64,000 bases of DNA from the NCBI GenBank assembly GCA_037576215.1, contig JBANDB010000014.1:2170001-2234000 (forward strand), read 5' to 3'. Shown in pieces: positions 11,425 to 23,850 of this stretch. Source of the DNA: Armillaria gallica. Lineage: Eukaryota; Basidiomycota; Agaricomycetes; Agaricales; Physalacriaceae. A program made the position numbers and the translations under genes. The notes below the pieces were generated by a model. It saw nothing but the letters and a program-made list of their open reading frames with translations, ran no database searches and was not told the origin of the DNA. Position 1 is the stretch's first letter. Each line of letters opens with the position of its first letter.

Positions 11425-14400
11425 ATGCTCGTCGAGCTGAACAAAGCTGTTTTTCAAGCTCGCCTACAGAAGATATACAATGGATGGAACGTAAGCCTTG
11501 TTCTTCATTCTACCCCGCTTTTTCTCTGATTCACAGCATGGCGCCTTAGAACGCGAGCCCCACTAATGACTACGCTACTGTGGCAGAGTGTGATGCTCTA
11601 ATGCTTATTGCGGGAGATCCTGCTGCCGACGATGAGCCCATGAGGAAGGGCACCTGTTTCCAGGTCCGTGCACCGTGCTCCACAAACTTATCTGCCTACT
11701 GGCGCATTCCGGGCTTACGTGTCTCTCTTTTACCAGCAATGGCTACTTGGTTACGAATTCCCCTCGACATTTATTCTGTTTGAGAAGGACAAGCTCTCTA
11801 TATTATGTTCAGCATCAAAAGGTGCGTTATCAACTTGCGTCATGCTTGACACTGTCTTACGCGACGTTTTTGAAGCAAAATTCTTGGCGCAAATTCAGGA
11901 TCCGACTGCTGCCGTTCCCGTGAAAATATTCCCTCAAGCAAAAGCAAAGGAGCCTGCCAACGACGCACTTCCCAAATTCGCCGAGCTATATCTCAGTCAC
12001 AAAAAAGTCGGCACCCTAGTGAAGGAGAAGCACACTGGCAAAATAGTGACGGAATGGGGGAAACAGATTGCTGAGGCTTCAGATAAGCCAGAGCTCGTTG
12101 ACATGTCCCACTCCATATCCTCCTTTATGACCGTCAAGGATGAAGAAGAACTCGTGCGTGTCAGGGAATTAGCTCTCGTCTTCCGAATCTCTGACGCTTG
12201 TATCTAAATTCAGAAAGCTACGAAGGTTGCTGCCGGTCTAACATCTACACTCCTCAAGCACTATGTCGCGCCTAGATTGGAGACCATTTTGGACCGGGAA
12301 ACGAAAATCAGTCATGATCAGCTCGCGGCTCAGATTGAAGCGCGCTTGGGATCAGGGGAGGGCGAGAAGGCGAAAGGCCCGGATATGAATGTATGGGGCC
12401 ATTACAAGGGCAAGAAGCTTCCAGAAGTGCGTACGCCGTAACTATGTTACTCGTGTCTTTGATTGAGTCTTCGTTAGGCGGACTGGCAAGTAACTGAATT
12501 CTGTTATTCCCCCATCATCATATCCCGGTCGAGCAAAAGCGGTTATGACCTTCGGTACACCGAAGAGTCTTCGGAGGACAACATTTCCCACAAAGGGGTG
12601 CTACTGGTGGCATTCGGAATGCGGTTCAAGACCTACGGCGCCAATGTCGCTCGGACATTTATCGTGGATCCGACATCCGTGCGCTTTGATGTCCTATATA
12701 TACAGGCTTGGCGCTGACTTCTCATTAGAGCCAAGAGGCGCAATACAACCTCCTACTATCATTGCAGACCGAAATGCTGTCCTTTATTAAAGAAGGAGTT
12801 ACGGCACGGGATGCCTATCAGCATGCGTTATCATTCGTTGCGGAGAAGGACCTTGCACTCGAAAAACATTTTGTCAAGAACATTGGCTTTGGGGTCAGTA
12901 GCTTCCCTCCTTCATTCACTTTTCAAGTATTCAAGTTTCACTGTCAGACTGGTGTAGAATTCCGGGATGCTGCCTATCTACTTTCTGCCAAGAATACTCG
13001 TGCTCTACATGCCAATATGGTGATCATCCTAGGCTTGGGATTCAATGATCTAACAGATGCCAATGGCGTAAAGTGAGCGCTATCTCCATTTTAGAGAAAA
13101 ATCCTTATGTTCGCTAGGTACGCCCTCCATCTCGCCGATACCATCCAGGTTGGAGAGGACAAGTCTACTATTCTCACTGAAGGCGTCAAATCTCCCAAAG
13201 ACACACTTTTTTCTTGAATGGTGATAGTGCGGACGAGAAGCCGCAGAAAAAAGATCGCAAGCCGCCTGTGCAACCAAGGACGAACGGAACACCTGCGAAG
13301 GTCAAGACAGTTGGCGGGAAAGTTCTGCGCAACCAGACTCGTCGTACTCAGGATGAGGTCCATCAAACGGCCGCCGCAAAACTAGCAGAGCATCAACGTG
13401 AGCTCCACGAGAAGATCCATCAGGAAGGACTGGCTAAGTATTCCGAGGAGGGCGGTGCTACGAGTGGAAAGGAGGGTAAGGGATGGAAGAAGTTCCAGAG
13501 CTATAAGGGCGAAGCTGCTCTTCCTGCTGAAGTTGACAAATTGCGCGTACGTATCTCGGTGACTATTTGTGTCAGGCAGGGTAGGCGCTCACGATCGAAC
13601 CAGATTTTTGTCGACCGGAAAGCACAAACAGTCATTCTCCCTATTCATGGCTTCGCTGTTCCGTTCCATATCAATGCGATTAAAAATGCAAGCAAAAACG
13701 ACGAGGGCGAATTTACTCATCTCCGAATCAATTTCCAGACACCTGGCCAACTTGCCGGCAAGAAGGAGGACACGGTATTGAACTTATCGCTGATATGCAT
13801 GACGTGTTCTGATGGTGATACAGCCCTTCGAAGACCCTGATGCAACATTTGTTCGCTCGATATCGTATCGCTCCACCGAGGGGCACCGCTTTGACAGTAT
13901 CTATAAACAGATTACTGACTTGAAGAAGGAGGCTAACAAGCGGGAACAGCAAAAGAAAGAGATGGCTGATGTCATTGAGCAGGATAAACTAATTGAATTG
14001 AAGGGCCGGCGACCTATCAAACTGACTGAGTCGTTTATCCGTCCACCGCTTGATGGGAAACGGCTACCGGGGGAGGTTGAAATTCACCAGAACGGTATAC
14101 GCTATCAATCACCAATCGGGTCCCAGAAAGTCGGTGAGTAGGAGACTTGTTATAATTGCTTGTGGTCTTCGTTGACTCTGAATGGTAGATATCCTCTTCA
14201 GTAACATCAAACACTTGTTCTTCCAACCATGTGACCATGAATTGTTGGTTATTATACACGTTCACCTCAGGGCGCCCATCATGATAGGGAAGAAAAAGGC
14301 GCTGGTATGTTGACGAGTTGCTGAATACAATCACAATGTAACTTTCGCTTTCAGGACGTTCAATTCTACCGTGAAGCTACCGATGTCCAGTTCGACGAGA

Positions 14401-15526
14401 CTGGTAATCGGAAGCGAAAGCACAGATATGGTGATGAGGATGAAATCGAGATGGAGCAGCAAGAAAGGAGGCGGCGACAGTTACTCAACAAAGAGATCAA
14501 GGCTTTTGCAGAGAAAATTGCCGAAGCTGGGTCAACAGCAGTAAGTTTCTCGAGGAATACATGTTAATATTGACGTCTTACGTGACATCCGCACAGCTTG
14601 GAGATACGTTAGAGCTCGACATCCCTTTCCGAGAGCTATCCTTTGAAGGTGTACCATTCCGAACTGGCGTGCGGCTCCAGCCCACAACAGAATGTCTCGT
14701 GCACCTGACTGACTCACCATTCCTCGTCGTGACTTTGGCTGAGATCGAGGTCGCATCGCTGGAACGTGTCCAGTACAGCTTAAAGCAATTCGATCTGGTA
14801 TTGATCTTCAAAGACTTCAACAAGGCGCCCTTGCATATCAATTCAATACCGAGTTCTCAAATGGATGACGTCAAGAACTGGTTAGAGTGAGTTGTGGTTC
14901 ATTGCTCTTTTACGTTCATTAATGTCCAACCAGCTCTGTTGATGTCCCTATGGCGGAAGGTCCTGTGAACTTGAACTGGGGACCTATCATGAAGCACATC
15001 AACGAGAATCCATACGAGTTTTTCCACAATGGAGGGTGGAGTTTCTTGGGAGCGTCGAACGGCGCCGAGGTCTGTGTTTGCGTCTGCTAGAAAGGGATGA
15101 ATACTGACTATCCGATAACCAGAGTGACGCGTCCGAAATGTCTGATTCAGAGTCGGATTTCGAAGCTGAGGCTCAAGAATTGGAGTCTAGCAGCAGCGAC
15201 GAAGAGAGCGCCTACTCCGATGCTAGCGGAAGCGAGAGCGGTTCAGACTTTGGTGAGGGGTCCGATAGTGATGAAGGTGACGATTGGGATGAGCTTGAGA
15301 GGAAGGCTGCGAAATGTGGGTGCTTTTTTTTATTGTGGTCAGCCGTGACTTATCTGGATGTTTCACAGCTGATCTAAAGCGAGCTGAGGCGAAACAAGCC
15401 AACGGAGGTGATGATTCAGAATCCGATCGTCCTAAGAAGTCCAAGTCGAATGGCAAGTCGAATGGAAAGTCGAGCGGCAAGTCGAAGGAGAATAGAAAGA
15501 AGTCGAATGGGAAAGGAAAGCGATGA
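11425..15526 (+). CDS. SPT16: SPT16, large subunit of the FACT histone chaperone, with one apparent 1-nt frameshift
   Basis: FACT (Spt16 with Pob3/SSRP1) loosens and rebuilds nucleosomes during transcription and replication in the nucleus. The exons are 11425-11490, 11550-11663, 11737-11821, 11876-12153, 12214-12426, 12478-12678, 12729-12893, 12948-13072, 13118-13546, 13604-13774, 13824-14133, 14189-14304, 14355-14540, 14597-14886, 14934-15069, 15123-15315 and 15369-15526. All 16 introns are 45-73 nt. The product would be 1078 aa, against 1035 in budding yeast. It shows the aminopeptidase-like N-terminal domain ([16 protein letters not shown]), the middle domain ([40 protein letters not shown]), the histone-binding PH-like part ([20 protein letters not shown]) and an acidic Asp/Glu/Ser tail. 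In exon 9 the run of six T at 13207-13212 should be seven. As given, the frame stops at a TGA just after it, and exon lengths fit only if one base is added. Otherwise the gene is intact, so a sequencing or assembly error is likely. Confidence 0.97.
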
Positions 15527-16523
15527 ACCTCATGACGATTGCTTCTTATCCTCTTGACATTTTTGTTTTGGCCTATCTATCCATGTATCTTATAATCATG
15601 CTGTGTCGTCTTCAAGTTCATTTCCATGTCGATATTGGATGAGAATTTCATCGATGATCGCGCAACCTACATATCACTAATCGTGAGTCGATATTTCATC
15701 TCCCAATTACTTTTTATTACGTGTCACGGCACTGACCTGTACACTACAGCCAAACTAGCTTCCATATCTGCGTGTCTGGCTTTGGACGCATAAAAGTACC
15801 CCAAGATGAGCCTGTCCCCTACTCTCACATCTCACATTGTGCTAAGCAACAGAACGCGTCCTCTATAACCGACACATTGAAACGGTGAGCTGGTTGGGTT
15901 GTGTGGGCGCCTAATTACACTCCCACGGACGCAATATATCAACGATCAAGCATCTAACGACGCAAGCCGCTGGAGCACTGTGATGATAGCGCGTCTGAGT
16001 AGGAAGCGATCATCACGAATGTCATGTTGGTAACAGCGGTCGGTGTCACCATCTATGACGAGAAGTGACGATGTTCATCAATGGGCACTATCGTATGGGC
16101 ATTGACATGGACAGAGGGAGAAAACTGGCGTTACCTCCAGCGCAAGGCCCTCATTACAATGCTGACGATGCTGATGTTGATTTGGTGGGTCATTCTCTTT
16201 CGCGTTCAGTTGAGTTCCAAGAGAAAACGGTACAGTTGACTCGAGTGCTAATAATAGGTCGTAGGCCGTTCAGCTTATTATGGCCTGAGTTGTAACAAGT
16301 GCCTGCGTTCTGGGCAACATCAGTGAACTAATAAGAAGCGTTCTTGTGCTTCATTTGTCCCATCTCGTTTCAGTAGACAGTGCTGCATTTGGCCGACCGC
16401 GGTACGTCACGCGTTAAAGTTCAACCTCTGCATCTAATAACGGTCTCCTCTCACACCCACTCGACTATTAGCATATAGACACGTCAAGATGAGCCCCGTC
16501 CTTTACTCAGCAGCTCGATCACC
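15527..16523. other. Intergenic, no supportable gene
   Basis: SPT16 3' flank. A 76-codon plus frame at 16065-16295 has no motif. Nothing else stands out. Confidence 0.4.
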
Positions 16524-17263
16524 ATGTCTTCAGCAGTCCCTACTTCCGATTAGAGGACGATGCGTCACACTAGCAATACAGGCCTTGTTCGGTGTCTACG
16601 TTTCACTGCCCATCGAGACCAATCTCAGTGGCATACTCGACACCAGGTGCATGCGCTTTGCTGCGAAATTTCTCATATATGCTCACAACCGCCTAGTCCC
16701 GTTGTGTTGTGGCCACGGCATTCACGACCATGCTGACTACGTCTTCCTCATCGTCCACTATTGCCCTTCTAATTATTGTGTGGCCTACGTTCAAACGGTA
16801 TCCCCTCCGCCCTTGTATTACGACAAACACTGATGCAGTGCGTTCAACCTAGACGCCTAAGACGCGTGAATGCAGCTGTAGGGCACTCCTCGTAGTTCAT
16901 GCCCCCGTTTTCAATGCCTATCGCTCACCTACTACTCAAGAGCCGACGACGACGGCGCAAACCTCATGCTGTCCGTTCTCACTCCTATTTCCTCCTCGCC
17001 ACAATGCCAATACCATTTCACACATTCAACCAATTATCAATTATCAATTACTGAAGACACTAACGACAGGTGTAAACGCGAGGGTTAAATCACAAGATGC
17101 TAGATTCGTGTCTACTCAGGCTATCCATATCCTCGATAGATGTCGCCCCCGTCATCCGTATCCAAATCTCGGTCATCCCACACGATTATACAACGACGGA
17201 GGTGTTTCGCACGCCATTTTCCTGAATTATTTGTCAACGCCGTCTTTCTGTGCTGCACCGTGA
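16524..17263 (+). pseudogene. CxxCGHGIH-family pseudogene, copy G
   Basis: The ATG at 16524 starts MSSAVPTS but is out of frame with the following RGRC segment. The middle keeps CGHGIHDHADYV and a VAYVQT end before a GT donor, but four bases are missing around the first CxxC, so exons 1 and 2 cannot be joined in frame. After the acceptor at 16852, exon 3 (16853-17263, 137 codons with stop) is fully open and opens TPKTRECSC, the family signature. A long open exon 3 behind broken exons 1-2 suggests recent decay, or an alternative splice form that I cannot see. Confidence 0.65.
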
Positions 17264-18175
17264 CCATCACCCTGCTACCACAAACCATCAAGAGCATTGT
17301 ATCGAGATCGAAGAGGCGTCTGAGTCCAGATACTAGTATCGCCACTTTGGAAAACAGGACCATGTTGGAATGGCGGCCACAGACCAGGCGTGAAGGAGTA
17401 AGTAGCAACGACGTGGATCCAAAGAGAGAGGATGGACGGACAAAGCGGGATGCTGCTTTCTAGCTTGACTGCATCCAGATGGCCGGCTCGGTCGTGTGAC
17501 AAAGAGCTTCAAATTTGTTGGCCCATCTTGGTCCAAAGGTAAGATACTTTCTGATAGGATAAAAATCTTAGGACAAGCTGTTGGGTACATCATTTTTTGC
17601 GAATGAAATTTCTTCTTGTGTTATGTGCATGCGATATTTCTCAAAATTGGTGGTTGTTGCTCATGTCTAGAGATATATCTCAATATTTGTCACTATTTAA
17701 CGTATCACAGTAGTTGGTTCATCGCGTTGAGGTAGATTTAGAACGGAATTTCTGTTCATGGTGGAGACTAAGTACGCGGTTAAATCCCAAGCAATCCAAA
17801 ACGGTATAGACATTGAAAACATAGGGAAAGAAGAATATTTTGATATGCGTGCGATCCGATGGCAAAGAATAATCGAAATGATACCCCACAAAGCCGGTAA
17901 CAAGTATTAAAGCAATAAGAGAAAAAAAATCAAATGGGTAAGTTGGAATAGATCGTCCGCCATCAACTGCTCAAAGCGCACGCAGAAATTGTGGAACCTC
18001 GCCCGGCGCCGACACAAATGGAAGCGACGTGGATGGGAACATACGATCGATTGGAAACCCGTAAGGCGTGAGTAGTGTGTTGGTAGTCACACGTCGAGTG
18101 TTGTGAGGACGGCAGAAGAAGGACGAAGGTAATTAGAGGATGGAAGGTAAAGAGATAAACAGACTGCCATGAAGG
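17264..18175. other. Interval without a supportable gene
   Basis: Several overlapping short frames lie between 17333 and 17903 on both strands, none with motifs. AT-rich around 17600-17950. Confidence 0.35.
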
Positions 18176-18577
18176 CTACTGGCTTGGCTGAGGTCCTTTG
18201 GGGTCCCAGACGGACGAGCCCGGCGTGGCGTTATACATCACGTTTGGGTGGCCATAGAATTGTCCGTTCGCTGCATTGCTGTCGAGGCTACCGTTCAGAT
18301 GCTGATAACGACGAGTAACATCGGCCTGGGTGCCGAGTTGGGATCCTGATGGATAGAGGCTGTGAGAGGGAGAGGAAAAGGCCGGAGAGCTTAGAATGAT
18401 ATTCTGGTTGTCCGGCGGGCTGACCACGCCTTCGTTGGAGGGGAAGCTAGCATTCCAGATATTATCTACTAAGGATTCCGGTATGTAAGGAAGAGCTGCA
18501 GGTAATCGGTACGCATTCACAGTAGCAACATGGTCTGAAAGGGGGGCCCCACATGTGCAATTCTGTGTCTGAAGCGT
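18176..18577 (-). pseudogene. CxxCGHGIH-family copy F, exon 3 only, cut off by a retroelement
   Basis: Open exon of 134 codons beginning TLQTQNCTCGAPLSDHV, directly after a CAG splice acceptor at 18578-18580. This is the exon 3 signature of the family. Thirteen bases further upstream (minus sense), at 18591, sequence beginning TGTTAG starts, which looks like the end of the Gypsy-1 LTR. Exons 1 and 2 are not found on the near side or beyond the element, so the gene was truncated at its second intron. The tail is Ser/Pro/Gln-rich and ends GPQPSQ. Confidence 0.75.
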
Positions 18578-18658
18578 CTGAGACGAACTATGTTAGTGTA
18601 ACGGGTGATACCCTATAGCTATAGTTATCTTACTCAAGGACATTATTTAGCACTAATT

Positions 18659-18679
18659 GGCATCGGCTTCGCCGATGCC
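18659..18679. repeat. Short perfect hairpin in the putative Gypsy-1 LTR
   Basis: Two 9-bp arms (GGCATCGGC and its complement) flank the loop TTC. It lies in the non-coding leader of Gypsy-1, about 230 bp before the Gag start. A similar TTC-loop hairpin occurs at 63106-63122. Confidence 0.6.
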
Positions 18680-18906
18680 CTATATCTACGATATCTAGTA
18701 TTACGTAAAGCTTAGCTTTTTATCTTGTACACTTCGTGACTGATCAATATACGTTGGTCAAAGTTACATCGTGTTCAGCAAGACTAAAGCACTCTTACAC
18801 TTTTTTAACTTTTCCAGCTGTATTCATCAGCTACGACTTCCTCCCCTACCCCCAAACTCTCATCCGGAAATTTCGATTTTTCACCAACAATTGTGCCAAC
18901 GCATCG

Positions 18907-21900
18907 ATGACCCGTTCGAAATCGAAGAAGGCTGTGGCACAGCGAAAGGAAAACATGGATGAGCATAGCTCTCGAGAAAGGGAGAGAGACGACGATGCGA
19001 TCTCGTCACACGAGGAGGAGGATGGACCTGCCCCAACCAGCGGCGGTGCCTCGAGAGGAAAGAAGAAGACTACGGCCACAAAAGCGAAGGGGAAAGCGAA
19101 GCTTGCTTTCGAGGTGACGCAATCCGAGGACCACGAACAGATGTGGGACGGCCACGTCGTCACGAAGGACAATGAACAAGAGCACGATGGTGAGTACTCC
19201 ATCGACAACTTGGGCTCCGAAGCCCAAACCTATGACTTGGATGCGCTACTGGGTAACCAGAGCTCCTCGTCCACTGACCAACCCAGGCCTATGACTAACC
19301 CACAGTCGACAACACTACCTAGCAAAGGATATGTCCCAGTTACGGGATCCCACAATCCGCAGACTACTCCACCAGTGGATACATCTACCCGGCCATCAGT
19401 AGTGGGGGGCATACCCATCCCTCCCTCTAGGCCAACTTTGCGGGCGAGCACGGTGTCGTCGGAGAGTACAACGTCACATGTAAGCCCAACACCGCAGACG
19501 ATCCCTGTGGAACCAATCATTGCAGCAGGCACAGACGGACGCGCGGACTCCGACGCCCTGACGGCATTTGAAGATTTCTTGAACGATGAGAAAGCATTGA
19601 GGGAGGCTATGTGGAAGGAACTAGGGAAACTGTTGGACTACCGTCTGACGCTCATACAGGGGGCTGCACATGCCCAGACGAAACACGTCTTCGCCCGGTT
19701 AGGATTTAGTTACATTAATCAAACCTCAAATGAATATATTCGACAATATAATGCAGAATTGACTACAATAGTATTGGGCAGGGGAATGTACCAATCGGAA
19801 GCACCAGTGCAGGTCAAGGAAGAAATCCCGGTCCTGGGACCATCATTTGAAGAACAGTGCGCGGCTCTTTGAGAACGGATGCGTGAGATCAAGAAACCTA
19901 GAGTCGATGCAACAGAAAAACCGAACGGGGATGAACACGCTACGAAACCACAGTCCTCGGCAGGATCAACGAAACCTGCGCAGACGACTGGCAATGCTAA
20001 TAACGAGGCATCGCACCCACAACATGGGGAGCGTGGTACATCAAAAACCCCAATCGATGACCTGAAGAATAGGATAGCTCTTCAGCGGATATGAATAAGC
20101 CAGATTAAGGATGGAATGAACCCTATGGTGCCTGACCAAGGGATCGTGTTTGACGAGAACAATAACCTGTGGATGCGACCTCCAGCTGAGAATAACCGCG
20201 ATACCGAACGTACTTTCCCAATGGGGGATCAATGCGGTCATGACGACAAAGAACGCGATAGGAATACATCGCGGCATGGTGATAACACGGGACGTGATAA
20301 CCGTGGTCGTGAAGGTGGAGAACCGGATGTCGGTGGAGGATCCGATAGTAGTGATGATGAGGGGTCCAGGAAGGATAAACATGACCCCTTCACTCCTCGA
20401 TTCAACTCCAGAGGCCCTTCCGTGGCACCATCGGCCCATTCATTGGAGGTGAAGGCTAGGCATACTGAACGGAAGTTTCAGCAGATCATCGAGTTTATTC
20501 GACAACATCTGGAACATAAGCTGTATATACCGGATGGTGCAAAGGGGACGTGCCTCGAAGTAAAGACCATGAAGAAATATGGTGGCGAGGCGTCGAGGGA
20601 AGCATTATGGGAGTGGCTACGCAGCGTAGTATTCTCCTATCGCACATCACAGTTAGGAGGTCCGGACAGGGACGAAGAGCGAGTCCTGATACTAGATTCG
20701 CTGCTCGAAGGGAAAGCGAAGACATGGTTCCAGCAGAGGGTGAGCAAGCCAGGAGCACCAAAACTGTTATTTGTGGAGGTCATCATCGACCTCTATGCTC
20801 GGTTTGTACACGACTCGGCACTGCAGGATGCTTGCGACGCATTCAGAGCAGCGAGGTGGGACGAGACAGACAATACCGTCCAAGGCTGGCAGGATACCCT
20901 GCAACAACTTGTGGACGACATGGACGTCCCTCCCGATGACTATTCAATCAAGGATAAGTTCATGCTTGGGTTACCCTCGACCATTAGGAACGGAGTATTT
21001 GCGGATAAGTTGTCAGTAGAATACAACGGATGGGAGGAGCTGTACCAATCAGCATTGGATGTGGAGTATTCCTTAAAGGCGGAGAGGCAATTCTCGAAAT
21101 CCCCAAGGACACACTGCCAAGCAGGCGAGGACAAATGTAGCGATGAGCGACGTGCCTTGCATACTATCCAGGAGAATCGCCTGGTACGAGGAAAGAGGAT
21201 GTCTTTCTTCAAACCGTATGTGTCTGCACAACCACAGCAGATCGAGTTGCCAAAACCCATGGTGACAAAGACCTCTGGAAATAGACCTGAACAGATGGGG
21301 AACAACGCGAAGCAAGGGAACAGTGGGAGACCACCTCCCATGAAGGCACCTGAAAACGGTACCAGAGACCGTAATATGAAAGACCGCCGATGCTTCCGTT
21401 GTGGGCAGATCGGACACATCGCCTCGAACGCTAACTGCCCAGAGTATGGGAAGAAACCCACATACGATCAATTGCGTGCGGCTCATATGATAATAATGGA
21501 CGCTATGTCAGAAGCAGTTGGGTCTGATGAACATCCGACCACTGATTTGGAAGAGGATCGGTCTGGGCCAGGAGAGGAAGATGATAACGTCGACTACGAA
21601 CTGTACGAGGCATCCGATGATGCAGATAACAGTGGCGATGACAACGAATGGTTGCATCGTATGGCTGAGGACTCGCCGAGTAACTCAGGATATGACTCGA
21701 GTACCTTGAGTGACGACGTGATCGTGTATGGTTGCCCTCAGTCTATGGCTGAATCAGTGGAAGCCATACCTCTGTTTGAATTCGGAGGGGCAATAGCTTC
21801 GAGTGTCCCGAGATATACGCTGAGTGTGCGTATGATGGATGAACTAGTACATCGCCCTGATCAGGAAGGGATGGCAGCCATGACCGAGGCTGGAGAGAAT

Positions 21901-23199
21901 GCGAACTATCAAGGGAGAGTGCACCTAAGGGTCAGCAAGGAGCCGGGAGAGCACCCCACCCCTAAGGATAAGCGATGCCTAGTCACTATGCTTAACATAA
22001 ACGGGTTGGACGCGGTGACACTATGGGATAGTGGAAGTACCTCGACGGCTATGTCACCTGCCTTCGTGGATATCTCAAAGACGCTGGTCTCCCGACTACT
22101 GAACCCAGTTGTTTTACAGCTGGGTACAGTATGTAGTCGGGCGAAGATCAACTTTGGCACCAATACTGAAATAAGAACCGATGGATTTATCGGTACTGAA
22201 TATTTCGACGTGGTGAACATTGATAGGTATGATGCGATAATGGGCACCCCGTTCATGCATCGGAATAAGGTGGTGCTCGATTTTGACAAGAAGTGTGTTG
22301 TCATTAACGGATGCCCCATCTTGGGAACACTGATCGATGGAGAGGAAGCCGATAAGATCACATGCTGTTACCGCCTCTGAAAACCGGAGGGAGCAACTAA
22401 ATGACTGCACGGTTGCACCATAGAGGATGTGGAGGACGAGGATGACGCGAATGAGAGGATCGCGGCCGCCCAGAACATGAACAAACTGGAAATGAAGAGT
22501 ATTATTGAAGAAGTGTTTCCACAAAACGCTGACCAGACCATGAACCAGGAGAGCGTGAGAACTGTGCCCAAAGTAAAGGGGCAAACCAAACCCGTAGATG
22601 AGGGTTTATACTCACGACACGGCGTAGGGTATAACAGAGATGAATTCATAGGAACTGCAGCAGAGCTGCAGGATCGTGAACAATATTGCCAGCCCACGTC
22701 TTCTAAAGTATTAGTGGAAGATATGGTGACTGACGCCGATGACAGCGCACACTTCCAGGAGCATCACTCCTCGGAGGAGCAGCCAATGACCGAGGAGCCC
22801 AAACGACGATTTTGGGACTGCCCGGTCATACCGGAGCATATGAGCTGGCCAGGAGACGCTAGGATGCCTTTAGAATGGAACATGATGACTAGCGACGTCC
22901 GGGGTATAGGCATCCCCATGGGAACAGGGATAGGCATGGACAACGATGACCTGGACAATGCAATCCCAGTGGATGCAAGTACACTAGACACCCGCTCAGA
23001 TTCGGGGGTGGAATCACAAGGCCCGTATGAGTTCACCAGGGAGCGATACCCGAGTCGACGATATCGCGACCGACTGAAGAAGAGCATTAAGGTGGGGTCT
23101 GAGTTTGGATCCGATGAGATTATGGCGCGAATGGGGCGCATGCGAGAGGAGAACAAGCGCAGGAATAACCGCCGCGTATCCAGAATGGAGCCACCATGA
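18907..23199 (+). pseudogene. Gypsy-1 Gag and aspartic protease region
   Basis: Starts MTRSKSKKAV. Acidic, low-complexity N-terminus, then a retrotransposon Gag capsid domain (around 20.45-21.1 kb, with WEWLRSVVFSY and GKAKTWFQQRV). Next comes a zinc knuckle, CFRCGQIGHIASNANC (about 21391, CX2CX4HX5C), then a pepsin-like protease with DSGST (22027) and the typical YDAIMGTPF flap-side motif. A further acidic linker follows to 23199. The whole stretch is one frame (check: 18736, 19879, 20116, 22429 and 23308 are all in phase), broken by TGA at 19870, 20092, 22378, 22402 and 23197. An earlier ATG at 18736 is in frame but lies in leader-like sequence. Confidence 0.85.
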
Positions 23200-23640
23200 C
23201 CAAGAAACGGTAAGGGAAAGGCTGTTTACGCTGAATCAGACATACCGGGCCTGCGACAACACTGGCATGATGAGTATGAGGATCTACTCCAAGGTGTACC
23301 GGAATGCATGCCCCTGTTTCAAGAAGTAAATCACAAAATACCGCTCATTGACTCGGAACGGAGGTACCACTACCACCTCCCTCGCTGCCCAAACTCTCTA
23401 AAGGGTGAATTCAACGAGAAGGTGGAGAAGTACACCCGGGCAGGATGGTGGAGGTTGACGATGGCCAGTCAAGCGGCCCCAATGTTGTGCTTGCCGAAGA
23501 AGGATCGTCATCTTCGGACAGTGATTGACTGTAGACAATGGAATAAGAACACAGTAAAGAACATGACACTGATGCCCAACCAGGATGGCATCCACGCACC
23601 TATGAATGCTACTTTAACAGATCAAATAGTGTCAGTTGAC
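23200..23640 (+). pseudogene. Gypsy-1 reverse transcriptase, N-terminal part
   Basis: Continues in frame from Gag-protease. It shows the region before and including RT motif 1-2: LPKKDRHLRTVIDCRQWNKN and MPNQD. Coding sense is lost after about 23590, at the edge of the palindromic insertion. The rest of RT resumes at about 26528. Confidence 0.8.
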
Positions 23641-23750
23641 ACATAGTGAAAACACAATATGAGTGTCAGTTGTAAATATTCAATTTCTCAGGATTATATG
23701 GTATATTAGTCAGCAGGCCAACTCTTGACATGATGACATCATCAGAAAAT

Positions 23751-23850
23751 CCGGCAGACCCGGGAATTGAACTCAGGATCTTAAAAAGATTTATAATAAT
23801 ATCACATGACCTTTCCAAGCAGACATGCTAACCACTGTACTATACTAGCA
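23751..23850 (-). ncRNA. tRNA-like Pol III promoter, left arm
   Basis: Mirror copy of the sequence at 26321-26420. Read on minus, it has an A-box-like TAGTATAGTACAGTGG and a B-box-like GAGTTCAATTCC about 55 nt apart. An AT-rich insert fills the anticodon region, and no acceptor stem forms. It points left, out of the element. It resembles a tRNA-derived SINE head rather than a functional tRNA. Confidence 0.6.
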
